DNA of 64,000 nucleotides, taken from NCBI GenBank assembly GCA_036555325.1, contig DATBLQ010000038.1, positions 1-64,000 on the forward strand, in the 5' to 3' direction. The stretch comes from DATBLQ01 sp036555325. Its GTDB lineage: Bacteria > Pseudomonadota > Alphaproteobacteria > Rhizobiales > Aestuariivirgaceae. The position numbers and the translations under genes are program-made. Under the pieces are notes generated by a model. That model saw only the letters and a program-made list of their open reading frames with translations, searched no databases and was not told the DNA's origin. Below are positions 17,379 to 25,228 of the stretch, piece after piece; within the stretch, counting starts at the first letter, position 1; each line of letters opens with the position of its first letter.

Positions 17379-18416
17379 CTATTTTGCGCCGATCTCCTGG
17401 TCCCACTTGCTGAGCAAACGCTTGCGCTCAGCAGCGGAGCCAAATTTCGCGAAATCGTAGTCGATCAGCTTGATCGTTTCGAGTTTCGGCGAATGCTCGG
17501 AGACGGGTGCCTGCTTGTTGGAAGGAATCTGGAAGCTGTTCGCTTGGGCGCCGAGCGCTTGGGCCTTGGAGGTGAGTGCCCAATCGTACCACTTCTTGGC
17601 ATTCTCCAAATTCTTTGCGCCCTTGATGATACTCATGGAGCCTACCTCGAAACCAGTGCCCTCGCAGGGCGACACAACTGTAATGGGCGCATTGGAAGTC
17701 ACCTTTGGCGTCACGAGATCGTGCTGAAAGGTGATGCCGATGAGTGTCTCTCCACGGGCGGTAGCCTGGGCAGGAGCCGCGCCAGATTTTGTATATTGGT
17801 TGATGTTCCGGTGGAGAGCCTTGAGATACTCAAATGCTTTGTCCTCACCCTGAAGCTGGACCATCGTCGCGAGGAAAGTATAGGCCGTGCCCGAGGAGTT
17901 GGGATTGGCGACCTGCACTTCGCCCTTGAACTCCGGCTTGATGAGGTCAGCCCAGCACTGAGGTGGGGCAAGGTCTTTTTGCTTCAACAAATCGTCGTTA
18001 TACCCAAAGCCCAAGGCACCCATGTAGATGCCAACAGTTTTGCCGCCGCCAGTCTTGTGCTGGGCAACGGCCCAAGGCTGGAGCTCAGCCATCTGGGGTG
18101 ATTCATATGGCTCGGTCAGCCCTTCCTCCGCCGCCTGAAGGTGGGGATCGCCGGTGCCACCCCACCAAACATCGCCGCGCGGGTTTGCCGCTTCCGCCTG
18201 GACCTGAGCAAAGGTCTCCCCAGAGCTCTTGCGAGTCATAGCAACGCTGATACCAGTCTCCCGCTGAAATTCATTGACCATCAGCTGACACCATTCTTCC
18301 TGAACGGAGCAATAGACTGTCAGTGCTTCTTGGGCGGTAGCGGTGCCGGTGGCGGCCAAGGAGGAAACGATGGCAGCTCCCGCGAGGCTGACGATGGTGA
18401 TGAATCGACGGCTCAT
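17379..18416 (-). CDS. ABC substrate-binding protein, FbpA family, probably AfuA-like
   Basis: A 345-aa periplasmic protein with a signal peptide (ITIVSLAGAAIVSSLAATGTATAQ). The start ATG at 18416 has AGGAG upstream. The family core is clear: LTVYCSVQEEW, GDVWWGGTGDPH, GIYMGALGFGYNDDLL. In ferric FbpA proteins a Tyr-Tyr pair in the later half holds iron; here the matching strand reads GETLIGITFQHDLVTPKV, with His232-Asp233 and no Tyr pair, followed by acidic residues at 252 and 257. A His-Asp pair there recalls AfuA of Actinobacillus, which binds hexose phosphates. With the divergent phosphatase gene, a sugar- or polyol-phosphate ligand is my inference. Confidence 0.82.
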   Translation of the reverse strand: MSRRFITIVSLAGAAIVSSLAATGTATAQEALTVYCSVQEEWCQLMVNEFQRETGISVAMTRKSSGETFAQVQAEAANPRGDVWWGGTGDPHLQAAEEGLTEPYESPQMAELQPWAVAQHKTGGGKTVGIYMGALGFGYNDDLLKQKDLAPPQCWADLIKPEFKGEVQVANPNSSGTAYTFLATMVQLQGEDKAFEYLKALHRNINQYTKSGAAPAQATARGETLIGITFQHDLVTPKVTSNAPITVVSPCEGTGFEVGSMSIIKGAKNLENAKKWYDWALTSKAQALGAQANSFQIPSNKQAPVSEHSPKLETIKLIDYDFAKFGSAAERKRLLSKWDQEIGAK

Positions 18417-18510
18417 AGTTTTCTCCTGTCGGGTATTCCCAGACTCGTGTTCTTGCACCAGATTGGCCAAAAAGGCTGCGCCAGGCCAGCACAAACTGCA
18501 AGGATCGAGC

Positions 18511-19317
18511 ATGTCGTCGGACAACAAAATTGTGGACTTCCAGGAGCGGTATCGCCTTGCACAGGAAGTCGTCAGGAAAGCGGGTGAACTCGCACTGCAC
18601 TATTACCGGCAGCGGGGGAGCCTTGCTGTTATCAGCAAGGGAGTTCAGGACCTGGTGACGGAAGCCGACAAGGCCTGCGAGCAGATGATCGCCCAGTCCG
18701 TATTAGGCGAGTTTCCGCACGATTCGTTCCTCGGGGAAGAAGGCGGGTATCAAAATCCTGGCAGCGGAATTGTCTGGGTGGTCGATCCTATCGACGGAAC
18801 CAGCAATTTCATTAGGGGAATTCCGTTTTGGTGTGTTTCCCTTGGCATCGTCAACGAGCTTCAACCGGTGGCGGGGGTGATCTATGATCCGGTCAATGGG
18901 GACTTTTATGCCGCGTCCATTGAATCCGGGGCGCGCAAGAATGGACAAGCGGTGCGCGCGAGCGGCGCAACCAGTCTTAGAGAAGCCACTGTGGGGCTGG
19001 GATTCAGCTTTCGCCGGCCCGTTAGTGATCACGTGCGCGCTGTCGAGTCCTGTCTGCGTGCCCATTGTGAATATTGCAGGCTCGGCTCGGGTGCCCTGAG
19101 CCTCGCCTATGTCAGCGACGGAAGGCTAGACGGGTATTGGGAAGCGCATATGAATTCATGGGATGCCGCGGGAGGGATTGCCATCGTCAAAGCTGCGGGC
19201 GGATACGTGAGCGACTTCTTTGCCCATGACGGATTGCGACGGGGAAATTTCATCCTTGTGGCGGCACCGGCATTGGCAGAGGAATTGATCGCGATTTTGG
19301 GAACCGAAGCCACGTGA
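18511..19317 (+). CDS. Inositol-monophosphatase-family phosphatase
   Basis: A 268-aa Mg-dependent, Li-sensitive-type phosphatase. Metal-site motifs are complete: FLGEEGG (the metal-ligand Glu), VVDPIDGTSNFIRGIPFW, and WDAAGGIAIVKAAGG near the C-terminus. Family members hydrolyse inositol phosphates, histidinol phosphate, fructose 1,6-bisphosphate or PAP; the exact substrate cannot be read. ATG at 18511 has AAGGAT upstream; upstream codons in frame overlap the divergent binding-protein gene and are rejected. The 94-base space to that gene probably holds back-to-back promoters, suggesting import and dephosphorylation of the same compound. Confidence 0.88.
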   Translation: MSSDNKIVDFQERYRLAQEVVRKAGELALHYYRQRGSLAVISKGVQDLVTEADKACEQMIAQSVLGEFPHDSFLGEEGGYQNPGSGIVWVVDPIDGTSNFIRGIPFWCVSLGIVNELQPVAGVIYDPVNGDFYAASIESGARKNGQAVRASGATSLREATVGLGFSFRRPVSDHVRAVESCLRAHCEYCRLGSGALSLAYVSDGRLDGYWEAHMNSWDAAGGIAIVKAAGGYVSDFFAHDGLRRGNFILVAAPALAEELIAILGTEAT

Positions 19318-19385
19318 GTCCTGAAATCGCAACCCACCCGTCGTGGCTTGTATTGAACAATCGCTTGAATTGCGTAAACTGGGCC

Positions 19386-19604
19386 ATGCAATTCAGAATC
19401 ATAGGAGTGCTGTTGATCGCCGTGGCAATGGCCATCGTTTGGTACTTCAAGCCAGACCGTGAGGGGAAATTGCGGTATCCGAAGAAATACGCGAAGACGG
19501 TCGACCAGTTCGTGGCAATGACAGTGACATTTCTCATTGGTCTTGGCCTGCCGTTTCTCTTCTTTGGCGCGCCCGGTCAGCTATCCTTTAGTGGCGGTGG
19601 ATAG
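19386..19604 (+). CDS. Small membrane protein, 72 aa
   Basis: Predicted two-helix inner-membrane protein: IIGVLLIAVAMAIVWYF near the start and FVAMTVTFLIGLGLPFLFF near the end, joined by a basic loop (KPDREGKLRYPKKYAK). The frame also opens at a GTG (19314) that overlaps the phosphatase stop as GTGA, so a longer coupled version is possible; ATG at 19386 places the membrane helix at the N-terminus and is preferred. No family recognised. It is followed 27 bases later by another small membrane protein gene. Confidence 0.5.
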   Translation: MQFRIIGVLLIAVAMAIVWYFKPDREGKLRYPKKYAKTVDQFVAMTVTFLIGLGLPFLFFGAPGQLSFSGGG

Positions 19605-19631
19605 CCGGCGCTCACAGGAGGGAAGGTTGCA

Positions 19632-19790
19632 ATGGACATCACAAGCAGCATCTTCTGGCAGAACGCGGTGATCATTGTTCTCTTGGTTCCCTATGCGATC
19701 GCAATTTGCTTCAGCACGTACTACGCACGGAAGCAACGTCGTTCAGCCGCGAACAAGCCCCGTCCATCCAGCCCCGCCAGGGCGGAATGA
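19632..19790 (+). CDS. Very small membrane protein, 52 aa
   Basis: One predicted transmembrane helix (FWQNAVIIVLLVPYAIAICF) and a basic cytoplasmic tail (YYARKQRRSAANKPRPSSP). The ATG has an excellent ribosome binding site, AGGAGGGAAGG, which supports translation despite the short length. It lies directly downstream of the 72-aa membrane protein, and the two probably form an operon. Function unknown; single-helix proteins like this often modulate a larger membrane partner. Confidence 0.55.
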   Translation: MDITSSIFWQNAVIIVLLVPYAIAICFSTYYARKQRRSAANKPRPSSPARAE

Positions 19791-19886
19791 CACTTTCCAG
19801 CATTGCTGCCTTAGCCCGCGACCGCGGGAACTTTGCAGGGAGCTGACACGTTCACGGTGAGCTGGCCAGTACGGTCAAGAGGGAGG

Positions 19887-20327
19887 ATGCGTTTGCGCTT
19901 TCTGGCGGATCCCACCATCTCTCAGAATGAATTGATCGCCCTGAGGCAAATTGCGCAATGTTTACAGGAAGGAACACTTACCCAGGACGAGGCGAGGAGT
20001 GCGATAGAGCGCATCTCGCCCAAGTTCGCGGAATGCTTCATTGATGCCGCTTCGGCGGCTGCAATTGTCGAGGCCGTCGAGGCGATCCTGCAGGCTCGAT
20101 CCCCCGCCGCAGCCCGACTATCGCGGTCCCAGAGCTTTCGGCTGAAAGCCGCCGAATGCTTTCAACTTGCCGATAACGTGGGTCAGGAGCAGATCCAGGA
20201 AACCTATCGCAACCTGGCTCAATGTTACGAGCAGTTGGCGATACGCGCAGAGGCGATCGAACGGCATCGCTACGAGAGAATGTTGGCGAGGGCCAGTCTC
20301 AGAAGACGAGGTAAGCCCAGTCTCTAA
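19887..20327 (+). CDS. Conserved helical protein, unknown function
   Basis: About 146 aa, predicted all-helical. The C-terminal part, FRLKAAECFQLADNVGQEQ followed by TYRNLAQCYEQLAIRAEAIE, resembles a repeated element seen in many small Rhizobiales proteins (Fx(L/V)xAxECxxxA...LAxxYExLAxRAE). There is no signal peptide. The start is unclear: GAGGGAGG directly abuts ATG 19887 and is better placed for TTG 19893 in the same frame. It stands alone before the ferritin-like gene. No function is known for the family. Confidence 0.5.
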   Translation: MRLRFLADPTISQNELIALRQIAQCLQEGTLTQDEARSAIERISPKFAECFIDAASAAAIVEAVEAILQARSPAAARLSRSQSFRLKAAECFQLADNVGQEQIQETYRNLAQCYEQLAIRAEAIERHRYERMLARASLRRRGKPSL

Positions 20328-20501
20328 AAGCGGCTGCTCTAACGGCCGCGCTCACGCTTCGTGTCTCTCACGGAGGCAGTGCAATTCCCGGTCGGACGGT
20401 CCTTTGCACCGCTGAATACGGTTTGATGGAACCAACCTACAAAAACAGCATTGCATAGCGTGATCACTTGCCCGCAACACAAAAAACAAAGGAGCCGAGA
20501 A

Positions 20502-20990
20502 ATGAGTCTCAAGACAATGGAGGATCTCTTTATCCATGGGTTGAAGGACATCTACTATGCCGAGCGCAAGCTCGTACAGAACCTTCCCAAGATGGCCAAG
20601 AAGGCCGAGTCGCAAGAACTCAGTCAGGCAATTCAGCAGCACCTAGGGGAAACGGAAAACCAGGTCACGCGGCTTGAGCAGGTCTTTAGGCTTTGCGACA
20701 TGGAACCGCGCGGAAAGAAATGCCCCGCCATCGACGGCCTGATCGAGGAGGCCAAGGAAATCATGGAAGAGGCCGAGAATTCCGATGCCTTGGACGCCGG
20801 CATGCTCGCCGCTGCGCAGTCGGTGGAACATTACGAGATTTCCCGATATGGCACCCTGATCGCGTGGGCTGAGGAACTGGGGATGCGCGAGGCCGCATCA
20901 TTGCTCAAGGAAACATTGGCGGAGGAAAAGAACGCGGACAAGCTGTTAAGCCAGCTGGCAGAAGGGAAGCTCAATCGCGAGGCAGCCTAG
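20502..20990 (+). CDS. YciE/YciF-family ferritin-like protein (DUF892)
   Basis: A 162-aa four-helix ferritin-like protein. Family motifs: the N-terminal MEDLFIHGLKDIYYAERKLV with the first Glu ligand, QQHLGETENQVTRLEQVF in helix 2, QSVEHYEISRYGTLIAWAEE in helix 3 and KETLAEEKNADKLLSQLAE in helix 4. These supply the Glu/His ligands of a di-iron site. YciE/YciF proteins are induced by osmotic or general stress. AAAGGAG precedes the ATG. No signal peptide, so cytoplasmic. It appears monocistronic. Confidence 0.9.
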   Translation: MSLKTMEDLFIHGLKDIYYAERKLVQNLPKMAKKAESQELSQAIQQHLGETENQVTRLEQVFRLCDMEPRGKKCPAIDGLIEEAKEIMEEAENSDALDAGMLAAAQSVEHYEISRYGTLIAWAEELGMREAASLLKETLAEEKNADKLLSQLAEGKLNREAA

Positions 20991-21005
20991 GGCCGGAGAC
21001 GCGAC

Positions 21006-21071
21006 ATGGTGGCCAAGACACAGTCCGGCGTCCGCGACCGCGACCGAAAGCTGGTGGCAGGCGCCCGGTAG
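21006..21071 (+). pseudogene. Possible DUF3606 N-terminal remnant
   Basis: A 21-codon frame reads VAKTQSGVRDRDRKLVAGAR before TAG. Small DUF3606 proteins of Rhizobiales often start with a similar K.Q(S/T)G..DRDRVAGGQ.YEV. The rest of the domain is not present. This is short and may be coincidence. Confidence 0.2.
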
Positions 21072-21089
21072 ATCGGAACGACTCTCCAA

Positions 21090-22064
21090 ATGCCGCACCT
21101 CTTGCGAGGAATAGCGAGGCTTTTGGCATTTGTTGTTCTTAAGCTCGCCTGTGGCGAGGCCCTGGCTGCCGATGAGGTCGATCAAATCAACAGGGCAACC
21201 TTCGAGGGATCCGGCTCAAACGAACGTGCACGCGTGGTCAAGATGCAAGTTCTTCTCGATCGCAAGCATTTCTCGCCCGGCGTCATAGATGGGCGAACGG
21301 GGGAAAACATAAAGCATGCATTACGTGCCTTCGAAGGACAGTCGGGCCTGCCAGCTGACGGGAAATTGGACCGGCAAGTGTGGGACCTGCTCAATCAAGG
21401 CGCTGGAGAGGTTCTTACTCGCTATAAAATACTTCCGGAGGACGTGAAGGGACCATGTGTCGAGAAAATTCCGAAGGATTTTGCCGAAATGGCCCGCATG
21501 CAGCGGCTTTCCTATTCCGGTCCGGTCGAACTTTTGGCGGAGAAGTTTCACATGCATGCCGACCTGCTCAAAGCGCTCAATCCGGGCGCGCGGTTCGAGG
21601 AAGGTGAAAACATCATCGTCGCTAATGTTCTTGACGCCCAGCCGAAAGGCGAAGTGAACCGAATCGAAGTCGACACAAACGAGAAGGTGGTGCGCGGCTA
21701 TGGCAGGGATGGAGCGCTACTCGTCGTCTATCCCGCCTCCATTGGAAGCGATGCCAACCCCTCGCCAAGCGGACAGATGAAGGTGAAAAGCATTGCAGTC
21801 GATCCCGTCTATGCCTATCGGCCCGATGAGAATTTTGCGCAGCCGGGAAATGAGGAACCTTTGGACCTGCCGCCGGGTCCCAACGGACCGGTCGGGTCGA
21901 TCTGGATAGATCTCAGCAAAGAAACTTACGGCATACATGGGACGCCCGAGCCTGAGCTGGTGGGCAAACGAGCGTCGCACGGCTGTGTTCGCTTAACCAA
22001 TTGGGATGCCGAGGAACTGGCCCATCTTGTGAAACCGGGCGCGGAAGTGACCTTCCAGGACTGA
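21090..22064 (+). CDS. L,D-transpeptidase (YkuD) with peptidoglycan-binding domain
   Basis: A 324-aa periplasmic enzyme with a signal peptide (IARLLAFVVLKLACGEALA). Residues 45-105 are a PG_binding_1 domain (QVLLDRKHFSPGVIDGRTGE, then LRAFEGQSGLPADGKLD). A short LysM-like segment follows (EKFHMHADLLKALNPG). The YkuD catalytic domain ends in YGIHGTPEPELVGKRASHGC, with catalytic Cys near 299 and RLTNWDAEEL after it. Such enzymes make 3-3 cross-links in peptidoglycan or attach outer-membrane proteins to it. It converges on the creatininase-family gene with 13 bases between stops. Confidence 0.9.
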   Translation: MPHLLRGIARLLAFVVLKLACGEALAADEVDQINRATFEGSGSNERARVVKMQVLLDRKHFSPGVIDGRTGENIKHALRAFEGQSGLPADGKLDRQVWDLLNQGAGEVLTRYKILPEDVKGPCVEKIPKDFAEMARMQRLSYSGPVELLAEKFHMHADLLKALNPGARFEEGENIIVANVLDAQPKGEVNRIEVDTNEKVVRGYGRDGALLVVYPASIGSDANPSPSGQMKVKSIAVDPVYAYRPDENFAQPGNEEPLDLPPGPNGPVGSIWIDLSKETYGIHGTPEPELVGKRASHGCVRLTNWDAEELAHLVKPGAEVTFQD

Positions 22065-22077
22065 GCCGATTTTAGCT

Positions 22078-22857
22078 TCAGGCGCGAGTGGGGATTTTCC
22101 AACCGGCGAAATCCTCGAGGAAGCGGACAAGCTCCTCCACCACCACGCTGTGAAAGCGCGCTCCCGCTTGTGGGCTGGCCAAGGAAGGATCGCCGAGCGT
22201 GCCGCTTGGCGAGAGATCGCCGAAGTCATGGTAGGTACGCGCCCAAGAGGCCCCCAGTAGATCGGTGCTGAGATAGGCTGATCCGGGGTCGGGATAGGCG
22301 ATCTGAGCCTTGTCGATCGCGACCCAGTTGGGATGGAGATGCTGCATCATGGACGTTTCGAACTCACAGGCATGACCCATACCGCCGGGTCGGGATTTTC
22401 TCAGGTTTTCGATCGCATCGCGTGCAAGCTGAAAATAGGTAAGACCGGCTATCCGAGCTCTGCCATAGAAACGATGACCGAGTTTCGACGACAGCACATC
22501 AACGACGCCGATATTTCCGCCGTGGCCGTTGACGAGCGCGAGGCGACGAAAACCATGCGCGACCACGCTCGCTGCTATGTCTTCAACCAAAGCAAACAGC
22601 GTTTCGGCACTCAGCGTGATCGTACCGGCAAAGCGCATATGGTGTTGAGAGAACCCATACCACGGGGGAGGCAACACGATGACGCGCCCAGCGAGGCGTT
22701 TGGCTGCATCCAGGGAAACAGCTGTTGCAAGCATGGTATCGGTGCCGACCGGTAAATGGCGGCCATGCTGCTCGACGGAGCCAAGCGGCAACACCAGAAC
22801 AGTGTGCTCACGGTCAAGCGTCTCGATCTCTGGTACGCTTAGTTCTTCCCAACGCAT
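22078..22857 (-). CDS. Creatininase-family amidohydrolase
   Basis: A 259-aa metal-dependent amidohydrolase of the creatininase family. Motifs: LPLGSVEQHGRHLPVGTDTM carries the Glu/His/Asp metal ligands, RLALVNGHGGNIG the late His, and GHACEFETSMM the remaining Glu. Members hydrolyse creatinine, formamides or cyclic amides, or act in cofactor maturation, so the substrate is open. GGAGAG precedes the ATG. The gene is divergent from a sugar-type ABC binding protein with about 130 bases between starts, suggesting a link to the imported compound. Confidence 0.85.
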   Translation of the reverse strand: MRWEELSVPEIETLDREHTVLVLPLGSVEQHGRHLPVGTDTMLATAVSLDAAKRLAGRVIVLPPPWYGFSQHHMRFAGTITLSAETLFALVEDIAASVVAHGFRRLALVNGHGGNIGVVDVLSSKLGHRFYGRARIAGLTYFQLARDAIENLRKSRPGGMGHACEFETSMMQHLHPNWVAIDKAQIAYPDPGSAYLSTDLLGASWARTYHDFGDLSPSGTLGDPSLASPQAGARFHSVVVEELVRFLEDFAGWKIPTRA

Positions 22858-22990
22858 GCTATCTCTCCGTCGCTGAATATCATTGCGGAAACTTCGAGGC
22901 TGTTCCTATACTCCGGCCAGCGAGCACTCTGTCAACGCCATGGGTCAAGAGATACAGGGCTGCTCCATACGCGAATCTAGGGAGATGAAT

Positions 22991-24271
22991 ATGAAACGCA
23001 GAAGCTTGATTGCCGCTGCCGCGATCGCCTTTGGCCTGATTGCTGCCAATCCTGCTATCGCGGAAGACATCACGCTCGAATTCACCGTCTGGAATTATTC
23101 GCTCGATACGATCCAGGACAATGCCCGCAAGTTCGAGGAGGCGAATCCGGGAATCAAGGTAAAGATTACCGACTACACGTGGCAGGACTATCACGACAGC
23201 TTGGTGTTGCGCTTCAGAGGCGGCACGCCGACCGATATCGCCTATGTTGGGCAGGACTGGTTGCCTGCTTGGGCGGCAGCAGGATTCCTCGCCCCGCTCG
23301 ATGCAGCTGCACCGGCAGATGTATTGGACGATCTAAAAAAAGACATTGCCGGATTCTCGCTGAGCGACATGACGTACAAGGGGAAGCTCTATGGACTTCC
23401 CTATTACGCAGACACAATTTCCTTCATCTACAACAAGAAGGTACTTGCCGACGCCGGCATTGCGGTTCCCCAGACTTGGGATGAAGTTATGGCGGCAGCC
23501 GAGAAGTTAAAAGCGAGCGGGATGGAACATCCGATCGTCTACGAATTCGATCAAGAGCTTCCGAACTTTTTTGATGCATTTGTCTCGCAGGTGTACGGTC
23601 GCGGCGGAGATCTGTTCGACAGCGAGCAAAAGGCAATTTTCGATAACCCGGACAACGCGGCTTATAAACAGCTCGACTGGCTGGTGCAGGCGTTCAAGAA
23701 AGATCTTGTTCAACAGGAAACGCATGAATCGAAAATCATTCCATCCATGAATACGGGCAAGCACGCCTTCACGGTGGTATTCAACTATGTTCTTGCCGCC
23801 ATGAACAATGCAGCCGAGCAACCACTTGCGGGGCAGTTTGCGCTGGCACCAATGCCAGGCGAGGCGCATGCAGCGCTGGGCTTCACCAAGTTCTATGCGG
23901 TAACTGCACAGGCAGCGAAAGATCCTGCGCGAGCGGAAGCGGCCTGGAAGTTCGTGAACTTCATGGCAGGCAAGCCCTACACGGTTGCAAAGCGCTGGGC
24001 GGTGGAAAAGGGCCTGGGCTTCGGGCAGGTGCCGCTGTTCGATGATCCGGACGTGCAGGCTGCCTGGAACAAATGGATCGACTCGGCAACGCTCAAGCAG
24101 CAGGTTGCGACGGCGCGCGGAGGGGTGTGGACGGAATGGACCTCCGCTTGGACGGCCTATTTCCGGCCCTTGCTTGCAAAAGCAATGGTCGGCGAAGCAA
24201 GCGTCGATGAGGTCATGAGGGCCGGTGCGCAGCGCTGGAACGAGTTGCGCGAAAAAATGGCCAAGCAGTGA
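22991..24271 (+). CDS. ABC substrate-binding protein, carbohydrate type (family 1)
   Basis: A 426-aa periplasmic protein with a signal peptide (SLIAAAAIAFGLIAANPAIAED). Typical family-1 features: ITLEFTVWNYSLDTIQDNAR, FEEANPGIKVKITDY, PTDIAYVGQDWLPAWAAAG, LYGLPYYADTISFIYNKKVL. It would capture a sugar, glycerol phosphate-like compound or related ligand; which one cannot be read. The second of two nearby ATGs (22991) is preferred since AGGGAG is correctly spaced from it. It leads an operon with two permeases but without an ATPase gene. Confidence 0.87.
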   Translation: MKRRSLIAAAAIAFGLIAANPAIAEDITLEFTVWNYSLDTIQDNARKFEEANPGIKVKITDYTWQDYHDSLVLRFRGGTPTDIAYVGQDWLPAWAAAGFLAPLDAAAPADVLDDLKKDIAGFSLSDMTYKGKLYGLPYYADTISFIYNKKVLADAGIAVPQTWDEVMAAAEKLKASGMEHPIVYEFDQELPNFFDAFVSQVYGRGGDLFDSEQKAIFDNPDNAAYKQLDWLVQAFKKDLVQQETHESKIIPSMNTGKHAFTVVFNYVLAAMNNAAEQPLAGQFALAPMPGEAHAALGFTKFYAVTAQAAKDPARAEAAWKFVNFMAGKPYTVAKRWAVEKGLGFGQVPLFDDPDVQAAWNKWIDSATLKQQVATARGGVWTEWTSAWTAYFRPLLAKAMVGEASVDEVMRAGAQRWNELREKMAKQ

Positions 24272-24301
24272 CCGAGGGGTGACTAGACTCTGGGCCAGAT
24301 G

Positions 24302-24330
24302 CCCCTCGCCGCTAAGGCAAGGGGTATCCA
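24302..24330 (+). promoter_or_regulatory. Intercistronic hairpin overlapping a ribosome binding site
   Basis: CCCCTCGCC (24302-24310) pairs with GGCAAGGGG (24316-24324) with one mismatch and a 5-base loop. The AAGGGG in the 3' arm is the only ribosome binding site for the permease that starts at TTG 24331. The fold would hide it and lower permease synthesis relative to the binding protein. Confidence 0.45.
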
Positions 24331-25227
24331 TTGTCTAGTTCTCAGGCGATGTGGAGGACCAGCCGATTTCCGGCTCTGTGGCTGTTACCGGCTCTCGTGC
24401 CGGTGATAGCGCTTACAATTTTCCCTATTGTGCAAGCACTGTGGACAAGCCTGCACCAGGTCATGCTGCTCTTTCCCGGCGAGGATTGGGTTGGCCTCGA
24501 CAATTATCGAAACGTCATCACAGGTGAATATTTCGGCGTGGCGCTCAAGAATTCCTTGCTGTTCACGCTTTTCTCGGCACCGCTCGTGGTGGTGATCGGC
24601 ACGGCAACGGCCTTGTTTCTCAATCGTGAATTTGGGGGTGTTGCAGTTCTGCGCTCGATCGTGCTCTTGCCTTGGGTGCTCCCGGGTGCAATCAGCGCGG
24701 TGTTGTGGGTCTGGATATTTCATCCGAGCTGGGGCGTGATCAACTCGCTGTTGCGAAGGCTTGAGCTCATCGACAGGTCAATTCCATGGCTGAGCAATCC
24801 TGACCTCGCCTTCCTGTCGGTTGCTGTTGCGCATGTGTGGACGCAGCTTCCGTTCACGATCGTTCTGGTGATGGCTGCTCTTTCCACTCTCAACAAAGAG
24901 GTGATGGAAGCGGCGGAACTCGACGGAGCCACCAGTGCGCAGCGGTTCGCGCATATTGTTTTCCCTCACATCAAGGCAATCTTGGTCGTGCTCTTGATTT
25001 ATAACGCTCTCACCGCGTTCACCACCTACGATATCGTCTATGCAATGACCGGCGGGGGGCCGGGTACGGCGACGACGCTGTTGTCCTTCCAGATCTGGAA
25101 GGAAAGCTTCTCGATGTATGATTTCGGTGCGGGATCGGCCGTTGCCTTCATAGTCGTGGCTATTTCGGCGCTCCTCATAGTTGCCATTACGAAGGCCTTG
25201 CCATCCGATCTTTTCGCGGATGCATAG
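24331..25227 (+). CDS. ABC sugar permease, MalF/UgpA type
   Basis: A 298-aa inner-membrane permease with six helices. The EAA loop reads MEAAELDGATSAQRFAHIVF, the contact for an ATPase. The N-terminus LWLLPALVPVIALTIFPIVQ and the segment MTGGGPGTATTLLSFQIW are standard for the MalF/UgpA class. The start is taken at TTG 24331 with AAGGGG upstream; ATG 24349 is the alternative. Second gene of the operon; the next permease starts one base after its stop. Confidence 0.88.
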   Translation: MSSSQAMWRTSRFPALWLLPALVPVIALTIFPIVQALWTSLHQVMLLFPGEDWVGLDNYRNVITGEYFGVALKNSLLFTLFSAPLVVVIGTATALFLNREFGGVAVLRSIVLLPWVLPGAISAVLWVWIFHPSWGVINSLLRRLELIDRSIPWLSNPDLAFLSVAVAHVWTQLPFTIVLVMAALSTLNKEVMEAAELDGATSAQRFAHIVFPHIKAILVVLLIYNALTAFTTYDIVYAMTGGGPGTATTLLSFQIWKESFSMYDFGAGSAVAFIVVAISALLIVAITKALPSDLFADA

Positions 25228-25228
25228 C

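Noticed and set aside
14028..18416. Simple assignment as a ferric iron transporter
   Set aside because: The iron-binding Tyr pair is not in the binding protein; kept as FbpABC family without an iron claim.
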